From an uncultured Rhodospirillales bacterium (GTDB lineage: Bacteria; Pseudomonadota; Alphaproteobacteria; Acetobacterales; Acetobacteraceae), in NCBI GenBank assembly GCA_903823665.1, contig CAIJTR010000183.1, forward strand, positions 1-33,499: a DNA stretch of 33,499 nucleotides, given 5' to 3'. Below, in pieces: positions 23,694 through 33,492 of this stretch (the stretch's first letter is position 1; each line of letters starts with the position of its first letter). The notes under the pieces are model-generated. The model was not told where the DNA came from. It did no database searches and was given only the letters and a program-made list of their open reading frames with translations. The translations under genes were made by a program, and so were the position numbers.

Positions 23694-24500
23694 TTACCGC
23701 CAGCGCAGCAATGCCCGCTCCAGCACGCCCAGCACCCAGGAGACGCAAAGACCAATCACAGACAGCACCACAATCCCAGCCAATAGATTGTCAGTGTCGT
23801 AAAGATTGCCCGCCTGCAGCACGAACGCGCCAATCCCCTTATCCGCCCCGATCATCTCGGCGGCCACCAACAGGATGATGGCGGTGGAGGTCGTGATCCG
23901 AAAGCCAGACAGCACGGCGGGCATGGCCCCCGGCAGCACAATTTTGGTGATGATCGACCATGGCCGCAGCCCGAAAGATTGCGCCATACGGATCAACCCA
24001 CGCGGCACACCGTCCACCCCCGCCATGGTGTTGATGACGGTGGGAAAGAATACGCCGAACGCCAGCGTGACGATCTTGGAGCCCTCGCCGATGCCGAACC
24101 AGATGATGAACAGCGGCACGAGCGCTATCTTGGGAATGGGAAACAACGCAGATACGACCGCCATGCCCGGCGAACGGGCGAGCGTGTAAAGGCCCAACGC
24201 CAGTCCAACCAATAAGCCCGAAATGGTCCCAATCACCCAGCCAATCGCCAGCCGTTGCAGCGATGCCGCCAGATGCCCCCACAACTCACCACTGGAGATC
24301 AATGCCGCCAGTGCGCGGATGATCAGCAACGGCGAGGACGCAAACGAGGTCGAAACCCAGCCCATCGAGGCACAAAACTGCCAAAACGCCAGCAACCCGA
24401 TCAGCGTCGCCGCCGACGCCCACGCCACGCGCTGCGGCGCATATCCCCCAGCGCGGAACGGCACCGCCCTGTCCAATGCAGGCCCATCAGCCGCGCGCAT
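23694..24500 (-). CDS. NitT/TauT-family ABC transporter permease (second system)
   Basis: The 268-residue product is a BPD_transp_1 permease of the SsuC/TauC/ThiX-like type, with about six membrane segments and the EAA-like loop around MAQSFGLRPWSIITKIVLPGAMPAVLSG. The ATG at 24500 (MRAADGPALD) overlaps the ATPase stop by 14 bases; longer frames overlap that gene deeply. It is the last gene of a compact binding protein-ATPase-permease operon. Sequence is clearly different from the other permease at 5718-6587, so this is an independent importer, not a duplicate. Substrate unknown. Confidence 0.9.
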   Translation of the reverse strand: MRAADGPALDRAVPFRAGGYAPQRVAWASAATLIGLLAFWQFCASMGWVSTSFASSPLLIIRALAALISSGELWGHLAASLQRLAIGWVIGTISGLLVGLALGLYTLARSPGMAVVSALFPIPKIALVPLFIIWFGIGEGSKIVTLAFGVFFPTVINTMAGVDGVPRGLIRMAQSFGLRPWSIITKIVLPGAMPAVLSGFRITTSTAIILLVAAEMIGADKGIGAFVLQAGNLYDTDNLLAGIVVLSVIGLCVSWVLGVLERALLRWR

Positions 24501-25272
24501 TGGCCAATTCCCGGTCCGCCGCAGCCGCATCGTCACGCAACAATTCCCACAACCGCCGCTCAATGGCCCGCAGCGCAGCATCATCATCGGCACGACCCGC
24601 GAGCGGCGTATCAATGCGGATAATCTCGCGAATCCGCCCCGGTCTGCGCCCCAGCACCACAATCTGCTGACCCAGCCGCGTCGCCTCGGCCAGATTATGC
24701 GTCACATACACCGTCGTGGCCCCGGTCCGCGCGATGATGGAAGCAAACTCATCCAGCAGCAGCCCACGCGTCTGCGCATCCAAAGCGGATAACGGCTCAT
24801 CCATCAACAACACCGCCGGGCGCACTGCCAAAGCACGCGCAATGCCAACACGCTGGCGCATCCCGCCGGAAAGCTGCTTCGGCCATGCCCCGGCAAACGC
24901 CGAAAGCCCGGTCAGCGCCAACACCTCCTCCACCCGCGCCGCCCGCTCGGCACGCGACAGCCTGCTATCCTCCAGCACCAGCGACACATTGCCCGCCACA
25001 CTCCGCCACGGCAGCAACGCGAAATCCTGGAACACGTAGGTCAGCATATTGAGGCAATCCGCCCCCGCCTCCCCGCTCAGCCGCACCGCCCCGGCCGTGG
25101 GTGCCACCAGCCCGCCCAAAATCCCCAGCAACGTCGATTTGCCACAGCCGGACGGGCCGACCAGCACCGTCACCTCACCTGCGCGGATGTCCAGATCAAT
25201 CCCGTCCAGCACAGGCAGATCCGCATAGGCGTGGCGCACCGCCTCGACATGCAAGGCCAATCCAGCAGTCAT
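24487..25272 (-). CDS. NitT/TauT-family ABC transporter ATP-binding protein (second system)
   Basis: The 261-residue ATPase powers the importer encoded around it. Walker A is GPSGCGKS (39-46), Q-loop Gln82, signature LSGGMRQRVGIARAL (134-148), Walker B catalytic Glu159 (LLMDEP), H-loop in YVTHNLAEA. All are intact. The ATG at 25272 overlaps the binding-protein stop (ATGA), and the 3' end overlaps the permease gene by 14 bases, so the three subunits are translationally coupled. The C-terminal part beyond the ATPase core is Ala/Asp/Arg-rich without a known domain. Confidence 0.92.
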   Translation of the reverse strand: MTAGLALHVEAVRHAYADLPVLDGIDLDIRAGEVTVLVGPSGCGKSTLLGILGGLVAPTAGAVRLSGEAGADCLNMLTYVFQDFALLPWRSVAGNVSLVLEDSRLSRAERAARVEEVLALTGLSAFAGAWPKQLSGGMRQRVGIARALAVRPAVLLMDEPLSALDAQTRGLLLDEFASIIARTGATTVYVTHNLAEATRLGQQIVVLGRRPGRIREIIRIDTPLAGRADDDAALRAIERRLWELLRDDAAAADRELANARG

Positions 25273-26255
25273 CGCGTGGGCAGAAACCGCGTGTCGATGA
25301 TGTCGGCGGCGTTGATCGCGCCCTTGACCATGTTCTGCTCGGTGAACCAGGCCAGCTGCGCCTTCACATCCGCCACATCCAGCGCCGCCCCCTCGTCATA
25401 CCAGCCCACACCCTCTCGGATCAGCCGCGGACCATCGGGGTTGCTGGCGAAGATGAACTTTCGAATATCCGCCACCGCCGCATCGCTGTCCGCACCCTTG
25501 GTCAGCAACGCCGCGCGATAATCGGCAACACCGTGCTGATAGGCGGCACAGAACGCACGCAGATCATCGGAACGCTTCTCAATCATCGCAGCCGTCGTGA
25601 ACAAGGCCGTGATCTGATACGGCACCCAATCCCCAACCCAGCCGATGATCTTTGCCTCCCCGCTCGCCACCAACGGGCGGGCCTGCGAGGCAATGGCCAT
25701 CGTCGCATCCACCTGACCGGTTTTCACGGCGGCCAACATATTGCCGATCTGCTGCAGCGGCCGCAGCGTGATCGACTTCAGATCAAACCCCGCCCGGTCC
25801 GCAATCCGGCCAATCATGTAATGGAACGAGGAGCCATATTGCGTGATCGCAAAGCTATGCCCCGGCAGTTTGTCCATTGCCGTCAATCCGGCCGCGTAGG
25901 CTTGTGGGGAGACCAGCACGGCGGTCAGGTCAAAGCCCTTCTGCTCATGCAACGCCCCGCCGATCACCTTCAGCGTGCCGCGCCCGGCAAGGCTAAAGAA
26001 ACCGCCGGTTAACGCTGTTACGCCAACATCAATATCACCGGAGACGGCCGCGGCGGCGATTGGCTGTGCCGCCTCGAAAAACACGAACTCCACACCGGAA
26101 AAATACCCGCGCGTCTGCGCCAGATAAAACGGTGCGGGCGAAAGCGTGTGCAGCAGCCCCAACCGGATCGGCCCCGCCGCGCGTGCTGGCCTTGCCGCCA
26201 CAGCGGCCGCACCAGCGCCAAGCCCCGCCATCGCCATTCGTCGTGTGATCATCAT
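25269..26255 (-). CDS. NMT1/TauA-like ABC transporter substrate-binding protein (second system)
   Basis: The 328-residue product is the periplasmic receptor of the second NitT/TauT system. The N-terminus MMITRRMAMAGLGAGA, followed by a hydrophobic Ala stretch and ARA cleavage at about residue 26, looks like a twin-arginine (Tat) signal; a Sec route is not excluded. The mature protein has the family pattern GLLHTLSPAPFYLAQTRGYF near the start and QIGNMLAAVKTGQVDATMA in the middle. The ATG at 26255 has GGAGAG seven to nine bases upstream; the open frame to 26285 lacks such a site. First gene of its operon, with a 61-base gap after the upstream livF gene. The ligand is not predictable. Confidence 0.88.
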   Translation of the reverse strand: MMITRRMAMAGLGAGAAAVAARPARAAGPIRLGLLHTLSPAPFYLAQTRGYFSGVEFVFFEAAQPIAAAAVSGDIDVGVTALTGGFFSLAGRGTLKVIGGALHEQKGFDLTAVLVSPQAYAAGLTAMDKLPGHSFAITQYGSSFHYMIGRIADRAGFDLKSITLRPLQQIGNMLAAVKTGQVDATMAIASQARPLVASGEAKIIGWVGDWVPYQITALFTTAAMIEKRSDDLRAFCAAYQHGVADYRAALLTKGADSDAAVADIRKFIFASNPDGPRLIREGVGWYDEGAALDVADVKAQLAWFTEQNMVKGAINAADIIDTRFLPTR

Positions 26256-26316
26256 GCGCTGTCTCTCCCCGTCGCGCATATTCATCCACGACGGGCCGAA
26301 CGCAATGGGCGAGACG

Positions 26317-27049
<733 letters not shown>

Positions 27050-27060
<11 letters not shown>

Positions 27061-29068
27061 TTGCACTCTCCATGACGGCAGCGCGGGCCGCACGGCCAAG
27101 ATAGGCGGTCAGCACCTGCTCATTGCGGCGAACTTCATCAGGCAGGCCCTCAGCAATTTTGTCGCCATGATCGAGCACCACGACAGTATCGGCCAACTTG
27201 GTCACCACATCGAGCTTGTGCTCAATGATCAGGATCGTCAGGCCAAGGGTGTGTAGGCTCTTGATCTGCTCCGCCAGTTCCAGCGTCTCCGCCGGATTCA
27301 TGCCCGCCGTCGGCTCATCGAGGAGCAGGATCTTTGGCCGAGACGCCAGCGCACGGGCAATCTCCACACGACGGCGATTGGCGTAGGAAAGCCCACCCAC
27401 CGCCTGCGCCACACGCGGGGCAAGACGGTTGGAGAACATGGCGATGATGTTGCTCACCCAATCCAGCGCCGCCTTTTCCTCCGCGACGTTGTGCGGCGTG
27501 TGCAGCACCGCTCCGATTGGGCCGGTTGTCAGCCTTGCATGCTGACCAATCAACACGTTTTCCAGAACGGTGAGGTTGGGAAACAGCCGGATGTTCTGAA
27601 ACGTGCGAGCCACGCCGTGTTCCAGCACCTGATGCGGCTGGAGGCCAAGCAATTCGACACCGTTGAACTTGATCGAACCTGCATCGGAATGCACCAGACC
27701 GGTGATGACGTTGAACAGCGTCGATTTGCCCGAGCCGTTCGGACCAATCACCGCCACCACGCCGCCCTCCGGCACCGTGAGATCGATCCCGTTCAACGCC
27801 ACAAGGCCGCCGAACTTCACGGTCACGCCACGAATTTCAAGGCCCTTCCCACCTTCCTTCTGCCAGCGCGGGATGTTCTCCAAATTGGCAAACCCACCCC
27901 GTGTCACCTCGGCATGCTGCGCCTGAAAGGTCAGCGCCGGGACTTTGCGCGTGGCTGGAATCAGCCCTTCACGACGGAACAGCATCATGAAAATCAGGAT
28001 GATGCCGAACAGCAACTGCGTCCATTGCACCATATCAACCGTGCGCAGCCAGTCATTGCCCAGCACATCGCCCAGCGCGTGCAGCCATTCCGACAGTTGC
28101 GGCAGGAACCATGTCTGCAGCAGTTGAAGCATCAGCGCACCCACCACCACACCCCAAACCGAGCCCATGCCGCCCAGCACCACCATCACCAGCAACATGG
28201 AGGACACGTTGAAGCTGAACATATCGGGCGTTGCCGTCTGCAGCTTGGCCACGAAATACACGCCGGTCATGCCAGCGAAAGCCGCACCGATAGCGAACGC
28301 CATCAGCTTGAAGCGCACCAGATTGATGCCCATCGCAGACGCCGCCGTCTCATCCTCACGAATGGCCATCCAGGCACGGCCGATGCGGCTGTCCCGCAGG
28401 CGGATGGAGACGAAGATCAACAGCGCCACGAGGCCGAGGCCCACGTAGTAATAAGGAAACGCGCTGATCCCGAAATTATAGCCGAAGAGCTTCGGAGCCT
28501 GAATGCCGTTGAGGCCCGCCGCACCATTGGTCACGCTGTCCAAGTTGCGCGCCACAATTGGCACGATCTCACCAAACCCGAGTGTGACGATGGCCAGATA
28601 ATCACCGCGCAGTCGCAGCGTGGGGGCACCGAACAGCACACCGAAAAACGCGCTCACAAGCGCCGCCGTCGGCAAGGCGATCCAGAACGACAGCGTAAAG
28701 TGAACAAGATCCGGCCCGCCTTGGTTGATCTTCTCAACCAGGCCAATCGCTGCAAACGGTGACCAGACCCCACTCCACAGCGGCATCACCTGAAAGCTGG
28801 TGAAAATGCCGTAGTAATACGCGCCAATTGCAAAGAACGCGGCGTATCCGAGGTCGAGCAGACCAGCGAAACCCACCACAATGTTCAGTCCCAGCGCCAG
28901 CGTGGCGTATGAGAGCGCGTTGGCCGCGGTGTCGATATCCGCGTCATTGTCGTGCAGCAGCGGAAACAGCAGCAGGATGATGGCGACCAGGATCAGGCCG
29001 AGCGCTTTGCGCTTGTCCTCAGGGATGGCCATGAACGGCTTGGAGATGAAATCAACGGCACCAGACAT
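27050..29068 (-). CDS. Fused LivM permease-LivG ATPase of branched-chain amino acid-type ABC transporter
   Basis: This 672-residue protein joins two normally separate subunits. Residues about 20-370 are the LivM permease: eight to ten membrane segments, the NIVVGFAGLLDLGYAAFFAIGAY entry motif near 62-84, and the conserved LRGDYLAIVTLGFGEI coupling region (153-168). A linker of about 40 residues follows. Residues about 408-672 are the LivG ATPase, with Walker A GPNGSGKS (442-449), Walker B ILLLDEP (580-586) and H-loop IIEHKLD. The signature is altered: LSYANRRRVEIARAL (560-574) instead of the usual LSYGQQRRLEIARAL, so the Gly of the LSGGQ-like motif is Ala. There is no stop or frameshift in the linker; the fusion is real in this sequence. 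It sits between livH (11-base gap) and livF (overlap). Confidence 0.92.
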
Positions 29069-29079
29069 GATGCGTCCCC

Positions 29080-30009
29080 TTACGACTTGTTGGGGGCAAG
29101 ACGCCCGAGCAGACCGGCCGGGCGGAAGACAAGAACGAGCACGAGCAGGCTGAAGATCACAACGTCCGTCCAGGCGGTGCCCACCACCTGCCCGCTCATC
29201 GCCTCCACCAGACCAATGATCACACCACCAATCATGGCACCCGGCACATTGCCGATGCCGCCGAGCACGGCGGCCGTGAAGGCGCGCAGGCCTGCGGCAA
29301 AGCCGATATCCACCTTGGCGAGGTTATAATAGAGGCCAAAGATCATGCCGCTGGCCCCGGCAAGTGCTGAGCTGATGAAGAACGACATCATCACCACCCG
29401 GTCCACCTCAACGCCCATCATGCGTGCGGCGTCAGGGTCTTGCGCGGTGGCACGCATGGCGCGGCCGATCTTGGTGTATTGCACGAAATAGGTAAGCCCA
29501 CCCATCAGCAGGATAGCGATGACCCAAATCAGCACTTCACGCAGGCGCAGCGTGGCACCGCCAATTTGCCAGACAATCGGCGGCAGCGGGTTGGGGAAGT
29601 TCTTGGCGTCGGTTCCGAGTGTGAGCAGCACCAAGTTGAACAGCACATATGACACGCCGATTGTGGTGATCATCGCAGCCGGCCCCTTGATGCCGCGCAA
29701 CGGCCGCAACAGGAACCGCTCGATCGAGACACCCAGTGCGCCACAGAGCAGCATGGTCACGGCCAGCGTGAACACCAGAATGGCGATCAGCGGCACGCCA
29801 GACATGACGGTCTCCTGACCGACAACGCCAAGTGCCTGCAAGATCAACATGGCGAACATCGAGCCGACCATGAAGACGTTGAAATGGGAGAAGTTGATCA
29901 GCTCCATGATGCCGTAGACCAGGGTGAACCCCAGTGCCAGCAAGGCATAGATCGATCCCAGGCTGAGCCCGTTGATCGCCTGTTGAAGTAACAGATCACC
30001 AGACGTCAT
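29080..30009 (-). CDS. livH: Branched-chain amino acid-type ABC transporter permease LivH
   Basis: The 309-residue inner-membrane permease has about eight hydrophobic segments. Landmarks of LivH are the opening QQAINGLSLGSIYALLALGF, the NFSHFNVFMVGS segment, the cytoplasmic coupling region KIGRAMRATAQDPDAARMMG (about 182-201) and the AFTAAVLGGIGNVPGAMIGG segment. The ATG at 30009 has AAGGA 11 bases upstream. It is separated from the binding-protein gene upstream by a strong terminator, so it may depend on readthrough or its own promoter. It pairs with the LivM part of the fused protein encoded next. Confidence 0.93.
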   Translation of the reverse strand: MTSGDLLLQQAINGLSLGSIYALLALGFTLVYGIMELINFSHFNVFMVGSMFAMLILQALGVVGQETVMSGVPLIAILVFTLAVTMLLCGALGVSIERFLLRPLRGIKGPAAMITTIGVSYVLFNLVLLTLGTDAKNFPNPLPPIVWQIGGATLRLREVLIWVIAILLMGGLTYFVQYTKIGRAMRATAQDPDAARMMGVEVDRVVMMSFFISSALAGASGMIFGLYYNLAKVDIGFAAGLRAFTAAVLGGIGNVPGAMIGGVIIGLVEAMSGQVVGTAWTDVVIFSLLVLVLVFRPAGLLGRLAPNKS

Positions 30010-30046
30010 AAACTATGGTATCCTTGGATAAGCACATTGTGTGGCT

Positions 30047-30084
30047 AAAAAATCGCGCACCCGGCCGATGAGCCGGGTGCGCGA
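30047..30084 (-). terminator. Intrinsic terminator/attenuator between livK and livH
   Basis: On the minus strand TCGCGCACCCGGC (30072-30084) pairs perfectly with GCCGGGTGCGCGA (30053-30065), a 13-bp GC-rich stem with a 6-base loop, followed at once by TTTTTT (30047-30052). It starts 10 bases after the livK stop and ends 37 bases before the livH ATG. It should stop most transcripts after livK. Confidence 0.9.
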
Positions 30085-30094
30085 CCATTCACGT

Positions 30095-31333
30095 TCAGGC
30101 CTGCGGTGCGATGCCGATATACTTGAACTGCGAATCGGGATCATCCAGCGGCTTTGCCTTGTTCTGCTTGATCTGGAACACGGAGATGATCTTGTTCTTC
30201 ACATCGCCGTATTCATCAAAGGCCACCGGCCCGATCAGGCTGTCCTTGAGGTTGATACCACCGATGGCATCACGTACCGCGTCACGGGTCGGCTCTTTGC
30301 CCGCCGCCACGATCTGCTTCACAGCCGCGATGATCACCTGAGCGCCCACATAGCAGGTGGCGCTATAATCCTCAGGAAACTGGTTGAAGCGCTTGTGGAA
30401 CGCTTCGCTGAACTTCGCAGTCTTTGGGTCTTCCGTCACGTGCGGAGCGGCGTTGGTGGCATACCAGCCTTCGCAGGCCGGGAAGCCGGCACCCTTCAGC
30501 ATATCGGACCCATAGATGCCATCGCCACCGGCTTTGATCATCGTCGGCATGATGTCATACGACTGCTTGAACAGCTTCACGCCAGCCTGGCCGACGCCAC
30601 CGTAATATAGAGCATCCGGGCCGAGCGCCTTGATCTTGGTCAGAATGGCGGCGTAGTCCGTGGCCTTCGGGTCAAGCCGGTCGCGGCCCATGACCTTGAT
30701 GCCCTTCTTTTCGGCCTGCGCCTGGAACGCATCGGCCAGACCCACGCCATACGCGCCGCTGTCGTCGAGGACGAAGATGCTCTTCACCTTCAACGTGTCG
30801 GCCATGTAATTGGCCATGTTCGGGCCTTGATAGGCGTCCGTAGCAACCGTGCGGAAATAGATCGCCTTGCCGGCCGGCATATACTGCGCGGCAAACTTTG
30901 GGTTGGTGATATCGGGGTTGGTGGAGGACGGCGTGATGGTGGCAAGACCGCCCTGGCTCAAAATCGGGGCCATCGCCTTGCCGGCACCGGACATCTGCGG
31001 TCCAAGGGCCGCGACGAACGACTTGTCGGAGACGAACTTGCGCGCGTTGGTTGCAGCCTGTGCCGGATCATACTGGCCGGCGGTGGCGGTTGCGTCGTCG
31101 AGCTTCACCACTTCGAAGCTGTAGCCCTTCACTTCGTGCCGTTCATTGGCCTCCTCGAACGCGAGCACTCCGCCGCCAGCCACGCGCGCCGCCGACTCAG
31201 CGTCGGCACCGGTGAATGACAGGTCGATGCCGATGCGCAAAACTTTGTCGGCCGCAAGAGCCTGCTGGCTCCCCAGCGTCGCTGCAGCGGCAACGCCTGC
31301 CGCAGCTTTGAATGTCGTACGACGAGAGATCAT
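30095..31333 (-). CDS. livK: Branched-chain amino acid-type ABC transporter substrate-binding protein
   Basis: The 412-residue periplasmic receptor belongs to the Peripla_BP_6 (LivJ/LivK/AmiC) family. The N-terminus MISRRTTFKAAAGVAAAATLG with ALA cleavage at about residue 27 has a twin-Arg, so Tat export is possible. The mature part starts with KVLRIGIDLSFTGADAESA, typical of the first lobe, followed by GPQMSGAGKAMAPI and PSSTNPDIT, which form the ligand cleft in relatives. The ATG at 31333 has AGGGG about eight bases upstream; the frame upstream to 31483 is Arg/Cys-rich and not coding. The gene leads the Liv operon but is followed by a terminator, as expected when receptor must exceed permease. 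Ligand unknown; amino acids or amides are likely. Confidence 0.92.
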   Translation of the reverse strand: MISRRTTFKAAAGVAAAATLGSQQALAADKVLRIGIDLSFTGADAESAARVAGGGVLAFEEANERHEVKGYSFEVVKLDDATATAGQYDPAQAATNARKFVSDKSFVAALGPQMSGAGKAMAPILSQGGLATITPSSTNPDITNPKFAAQYMPAGKAIYFRTVATDAYQGPNMANYMADTLKVKSIFVLDDSGAYGVGLADAFQAQAEKKGIKVMGRDRLDPKATDYAAILTKIKALGPDALYYGGVGQAGVKLFKQSYDIMPTMIKAGGDGIYGSDMLKGAGFPACEGWYATNAAPHVTEDPKTAKFSEAFHKRFNQFPEDYSATCYVGAQVIIAAVKQIVAAGKEPTRDAVRDAIGGINLKDSLIGPVAFDEYGDVKNKIISVFQIKQNKAKPLDDPDSQFKYIGIAPQA

Positions 31334-31594
31334 TCCACAGCCCCTATCGAAAATTGTTCCAAGACGCCCGGCCCGCCCGAGCGTCCCTGATCGTGGCGAC
31401 CTGCCACGGCGGTGACAGCATGATGACGGTATGCGTATTTGACAACCCATCCACCCTTCAGGCGCAGGCGGGTTTTGCAACAAAACTTATCTTTCCCGTC
31501 AACGCGCGTCTCCAACGCGGGAAAGCAATCAACATGCCAGCCATGGGCAGCGCTTTGGCGTGACGTTCTCGCCAGCCGTGCTAGAAGCCGGGCC
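31334..31594. promoter_or_regulatory. Divergent control region livK/uup with hairpins
   Basis: This 261-base non-coding gap separates livK and the ABC-F gene. It holds three inverted repeats: CTTTCCCG (31491-31498) with CGGGAAAG (31518-31525); GTTTTG-CAA-CAAAAC (31472-31486); and CGTGGC-gacct-GCCACG (31392-31408) in the livK leader. I tested for a sigma-54 site near 31464-31479 and for -35/-10 pairs and found none convincing. The repeats may be operators of the amino-acid uptake operon. Confidence 0.35.
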
Positions 31595-33394
31595 ATGGCC
31601 CCTCCTCTGCTCGCTCTCCAAGATATCCACCTCACCCTCGGCACCGCACCGCTTCTGACAGGGGCCGAAATCTCGGTCAGTCCTGGCGAACGGCTGTGCC
31701 TTGTCGGCCGCAACGGCTCTGGCAAATCGACGCTGCTTAAAATTGCCGCAGGGTTGCTGCCTCAGGACAGCGGTATTCGTTTTGTCCAACCGGGGGCCAC
31801 CGTCCGCTATCTGCCCCAAGAGCCTGATATGTCAGAATTCTCGTCCGTCATGGCCTATGTCGAGGCTGGCATGGGGCCGGGTGACGACGCCTATCGCGCG
31901 CAATATTTGCTGGAGCAGTTGGGCCTGACGGGCAACGAGCACCCCTCGCACCTCTCCGGCGGTGAGGCGCGGCGGGCTGCTTTGGCCCGCGTGCTGGCCC
32001 CCTCACCCGATATTCTGTTGCTCGATGAGCCGACCAACCATTTGGATCTTCCGGCGATTGCCTGGCTCGAACAGGAACTCGCCTCCCTCCGCTCGGCCCT
32101 CGTGCTGATCAGCCATGACCGCCGCCTGCTCGAAAGCCTGTCGCGCTCCATCGTCTGGCTTGATCGTGGCATCGCACGCCGCCTTGACCGCAACTTCTCG
32201 CATTTCGAAGCGTGGCGCGACGAAACGCTGGAGCAGGAGGAGCGCGACCGCCACAAGCTCGGCCGCAAGCTCGCCATGGAAGAAGACTGGCTGCGCTACG
32301 GCGTCACCGCCCGGCGCAAACGCAACGTCAAGCGCCTTGCCGGCCTGCACGCCCTGCGTGAGCAACGCAAACAAAAGAACGGCCCCACCGGCGGTGCCCG
32401 TCTGGCGGCGAGCGAAACCGATCTGTCCGGCAAGCTGGTGGCGGTGGCCGAGAACATGTCGCTGTCCTTCGGCGACCGCCCGATCGTCAAGAACCTGACG
32501 ACCCGCATTCTGCGCGGTGACCGGGTTGGGATTATCGGGCCAAACGGGGCGGGCAAAACCACGCTGCTGTCCATGCTCACCGGCTCGCTGCAGCCTGATT
32601 CCGGTGACATCAAAATCGGCTCCAGCCTGCAGATGGTCAGCCTCGACCAGCGCCGTGCCAGCCTTGATCCCAATATGACGTTGGCTGACACGCTCACCGG
32701 CGGCCACGGCCAAACGGTTGATGTGAACGGCCAATCGCGCCACGTCATCGGCTACATGAAGGACTTTCTGTTCGCGCCCGAGCAAGCCCGCACGCCAGTC
32801 GGTGTGCTGTCCGGCGGTGAGCGTGGCCGGGTGACACTCGCAGTCGCACTCGCCAAGCCGTCCAACCTGCTGGTGCTCGACGAGCCGACCAACGACCTCG
32901 ACCTTGAAACGCTCGAATTGCTGCAGGAATTGCTGGCCGACTACCCCGGCACCGTCATCCTCGTCAGCCACGACCGAGACTTCCTTGATCGCGTCTGCAC
33001 CAGCGTCATTAACTCTGAAGGTGATGGCGTATGGATCGAATATGCCGGTGGCTATTCCGACATGCTGGCCCAGCGCGGCAAACCGGCGCAGCTGGCACCG
33101 ATGGATGGCGGCAAGTCAAAGACGAGTGGTTCGTCTGCACCGGCCAAGCAAACTGCACCGCGTAAGCTCAGCTTTAAAGACAAACATGCGCTGGAGACTT
33201 TGCCGAAAGATATGGAGCGGCTCTCATCAGAGATCGCAAAGCAGCGTCGCATTCTCAGCGACGCCAAGCTTTTCACCCGCGACCGTGCCGGTTTTGACCG
33301 TAGCACCAAGGCGCTGCAACAGGCCGAAACCGAGCTAGCGGCAGCCGAAGAACGCTGGCTGGAACTCGAACTTATGCGCGAGGCCATCTCGTAG
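31595..33394 (+). CDS. uup: ABC-F family ATPase, Uup-like
   Basis: The 599-residue soluble protein has two ABC ATPase domains and no membrane segment, so it is an ABC-F translation or genome-stability factor, not a transporter. Domain 1 (about 5-230) has Walker A GRNGSGKS (38-45), LSGGEARRAALARVL, LLLDEPTNHLDL. Domain 2 (about 300-515) has GPNGAGKT, LSGGERGRVTLAVAL, LVLDEPTNDLDLETLELL. Between them is the Arg/Lys-rich ABC-F linker (RKRNVKRLAGLHALREQRKQKN). A C-terminal Lys/Ser linker and coiled coil (about 545-596) match the DNA-binding tail of Uup. The ATG at 31595 starts six codons before the first strand; the longer frame is not typical. Uup relatives act on stalled ribosomes and affect precise transposon excision. 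Confidence 0.92.
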   Translation: MAPPLLALQDIHLTLGTAPLLTGAEISVSPGERLCLVGRNGSGKSTLLKIAAGLLPQDSGIRFVQPGATVRYLPQEPDMSEFSSVMAYVEAGMGPGDDAYRAQYLLEQLGLTGNEHPSHLSGGEARRAALARVLAPSPDILLLDEPTNHLDLPAIAWLEQELASLRSALVLISHDRRLLESLSRSIVWLDRGIARRLDRNFSHFEAWRDETLEQEERDRHKLGRKLAMEEDWLRYGVTARRKRNVKRLAGLHALREQRKQKNGPTGGARLAASETDLSGKLVAVAENMSLSFGDRPIVKNLTTRILRGDRVGIIGPNGAGKTTLLSMLTGSLQPDSGDIKIGSSLQMVSLDQRRASLDPNMTLADTLTGGHGQTVDVNGQSRHVIGYMKDFLFAPEQARTPVGVLSGGERGRVTLAVALAKPSNLLVLDEPTNDLDLETLELLQELLADYPGTVILVSHDRDFLDRVCTSVINSEGDGVWIEYAGGYSDMLAQRGKPAQLAPMDGGKSKTSGSSAPAKQTAPRKLSFKDKHALETLPKDMERLSSEIAKQRRILSDAKLFTRDRAGFDRSTKALQQAETELAAAEERWLELELMREAIS

Positions 33395-33409
33395 CCGACA
33401 TCGCACGGC

Positions 33410-33437
33410 ACCCGCATCGCCCAATCACGACGCGGGT
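33410..33437 (+). terminator. Probable weak terminator of uup
   Basis: ACCCGC (33410-33415) pairs with GCGGGT (33432-33437), and TCG (33417-33419) with CGA (33428-33430) above one mismatch. The hairpin lies 15 bases after the uup stop and is followed by an A/T-rich stretch (TAAAATCTAAA) but no clear T-run. Confidence 0.4.
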
Positions 33438-33447
33438 TAAAATCTAA

Positions 33448-33492
33448 AGCGCGAACTTTCGACCAGATGATTCCATCTGGTCGAAACGCGCT
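33448..33492. repeat. Long perfect hairpin at window end
   Basis: TTTCGACCAGATG (33457-33469) and CATCTGGTCGAAA (33474-33486) form a perfect 13-bp stem with an ATTC loop; outside it AGCGCG (33448-33453) pairs with CGCGCT (33487-33492) across a 3-base bulge. There is no T-run. It looks like a REP-type intergenic palindrome different in sequence from the one at 6638-6743. No second copy is in this window, so dispersed-repeat status is inferred. Confidence 0.6.

Noticed and set aside
31464-31480. Sigma-54-like promoter upstream of livK/uup (TTTTGCAA)
   Set aside because: No GG at the required 10-base distance from the GC on the plus strand.
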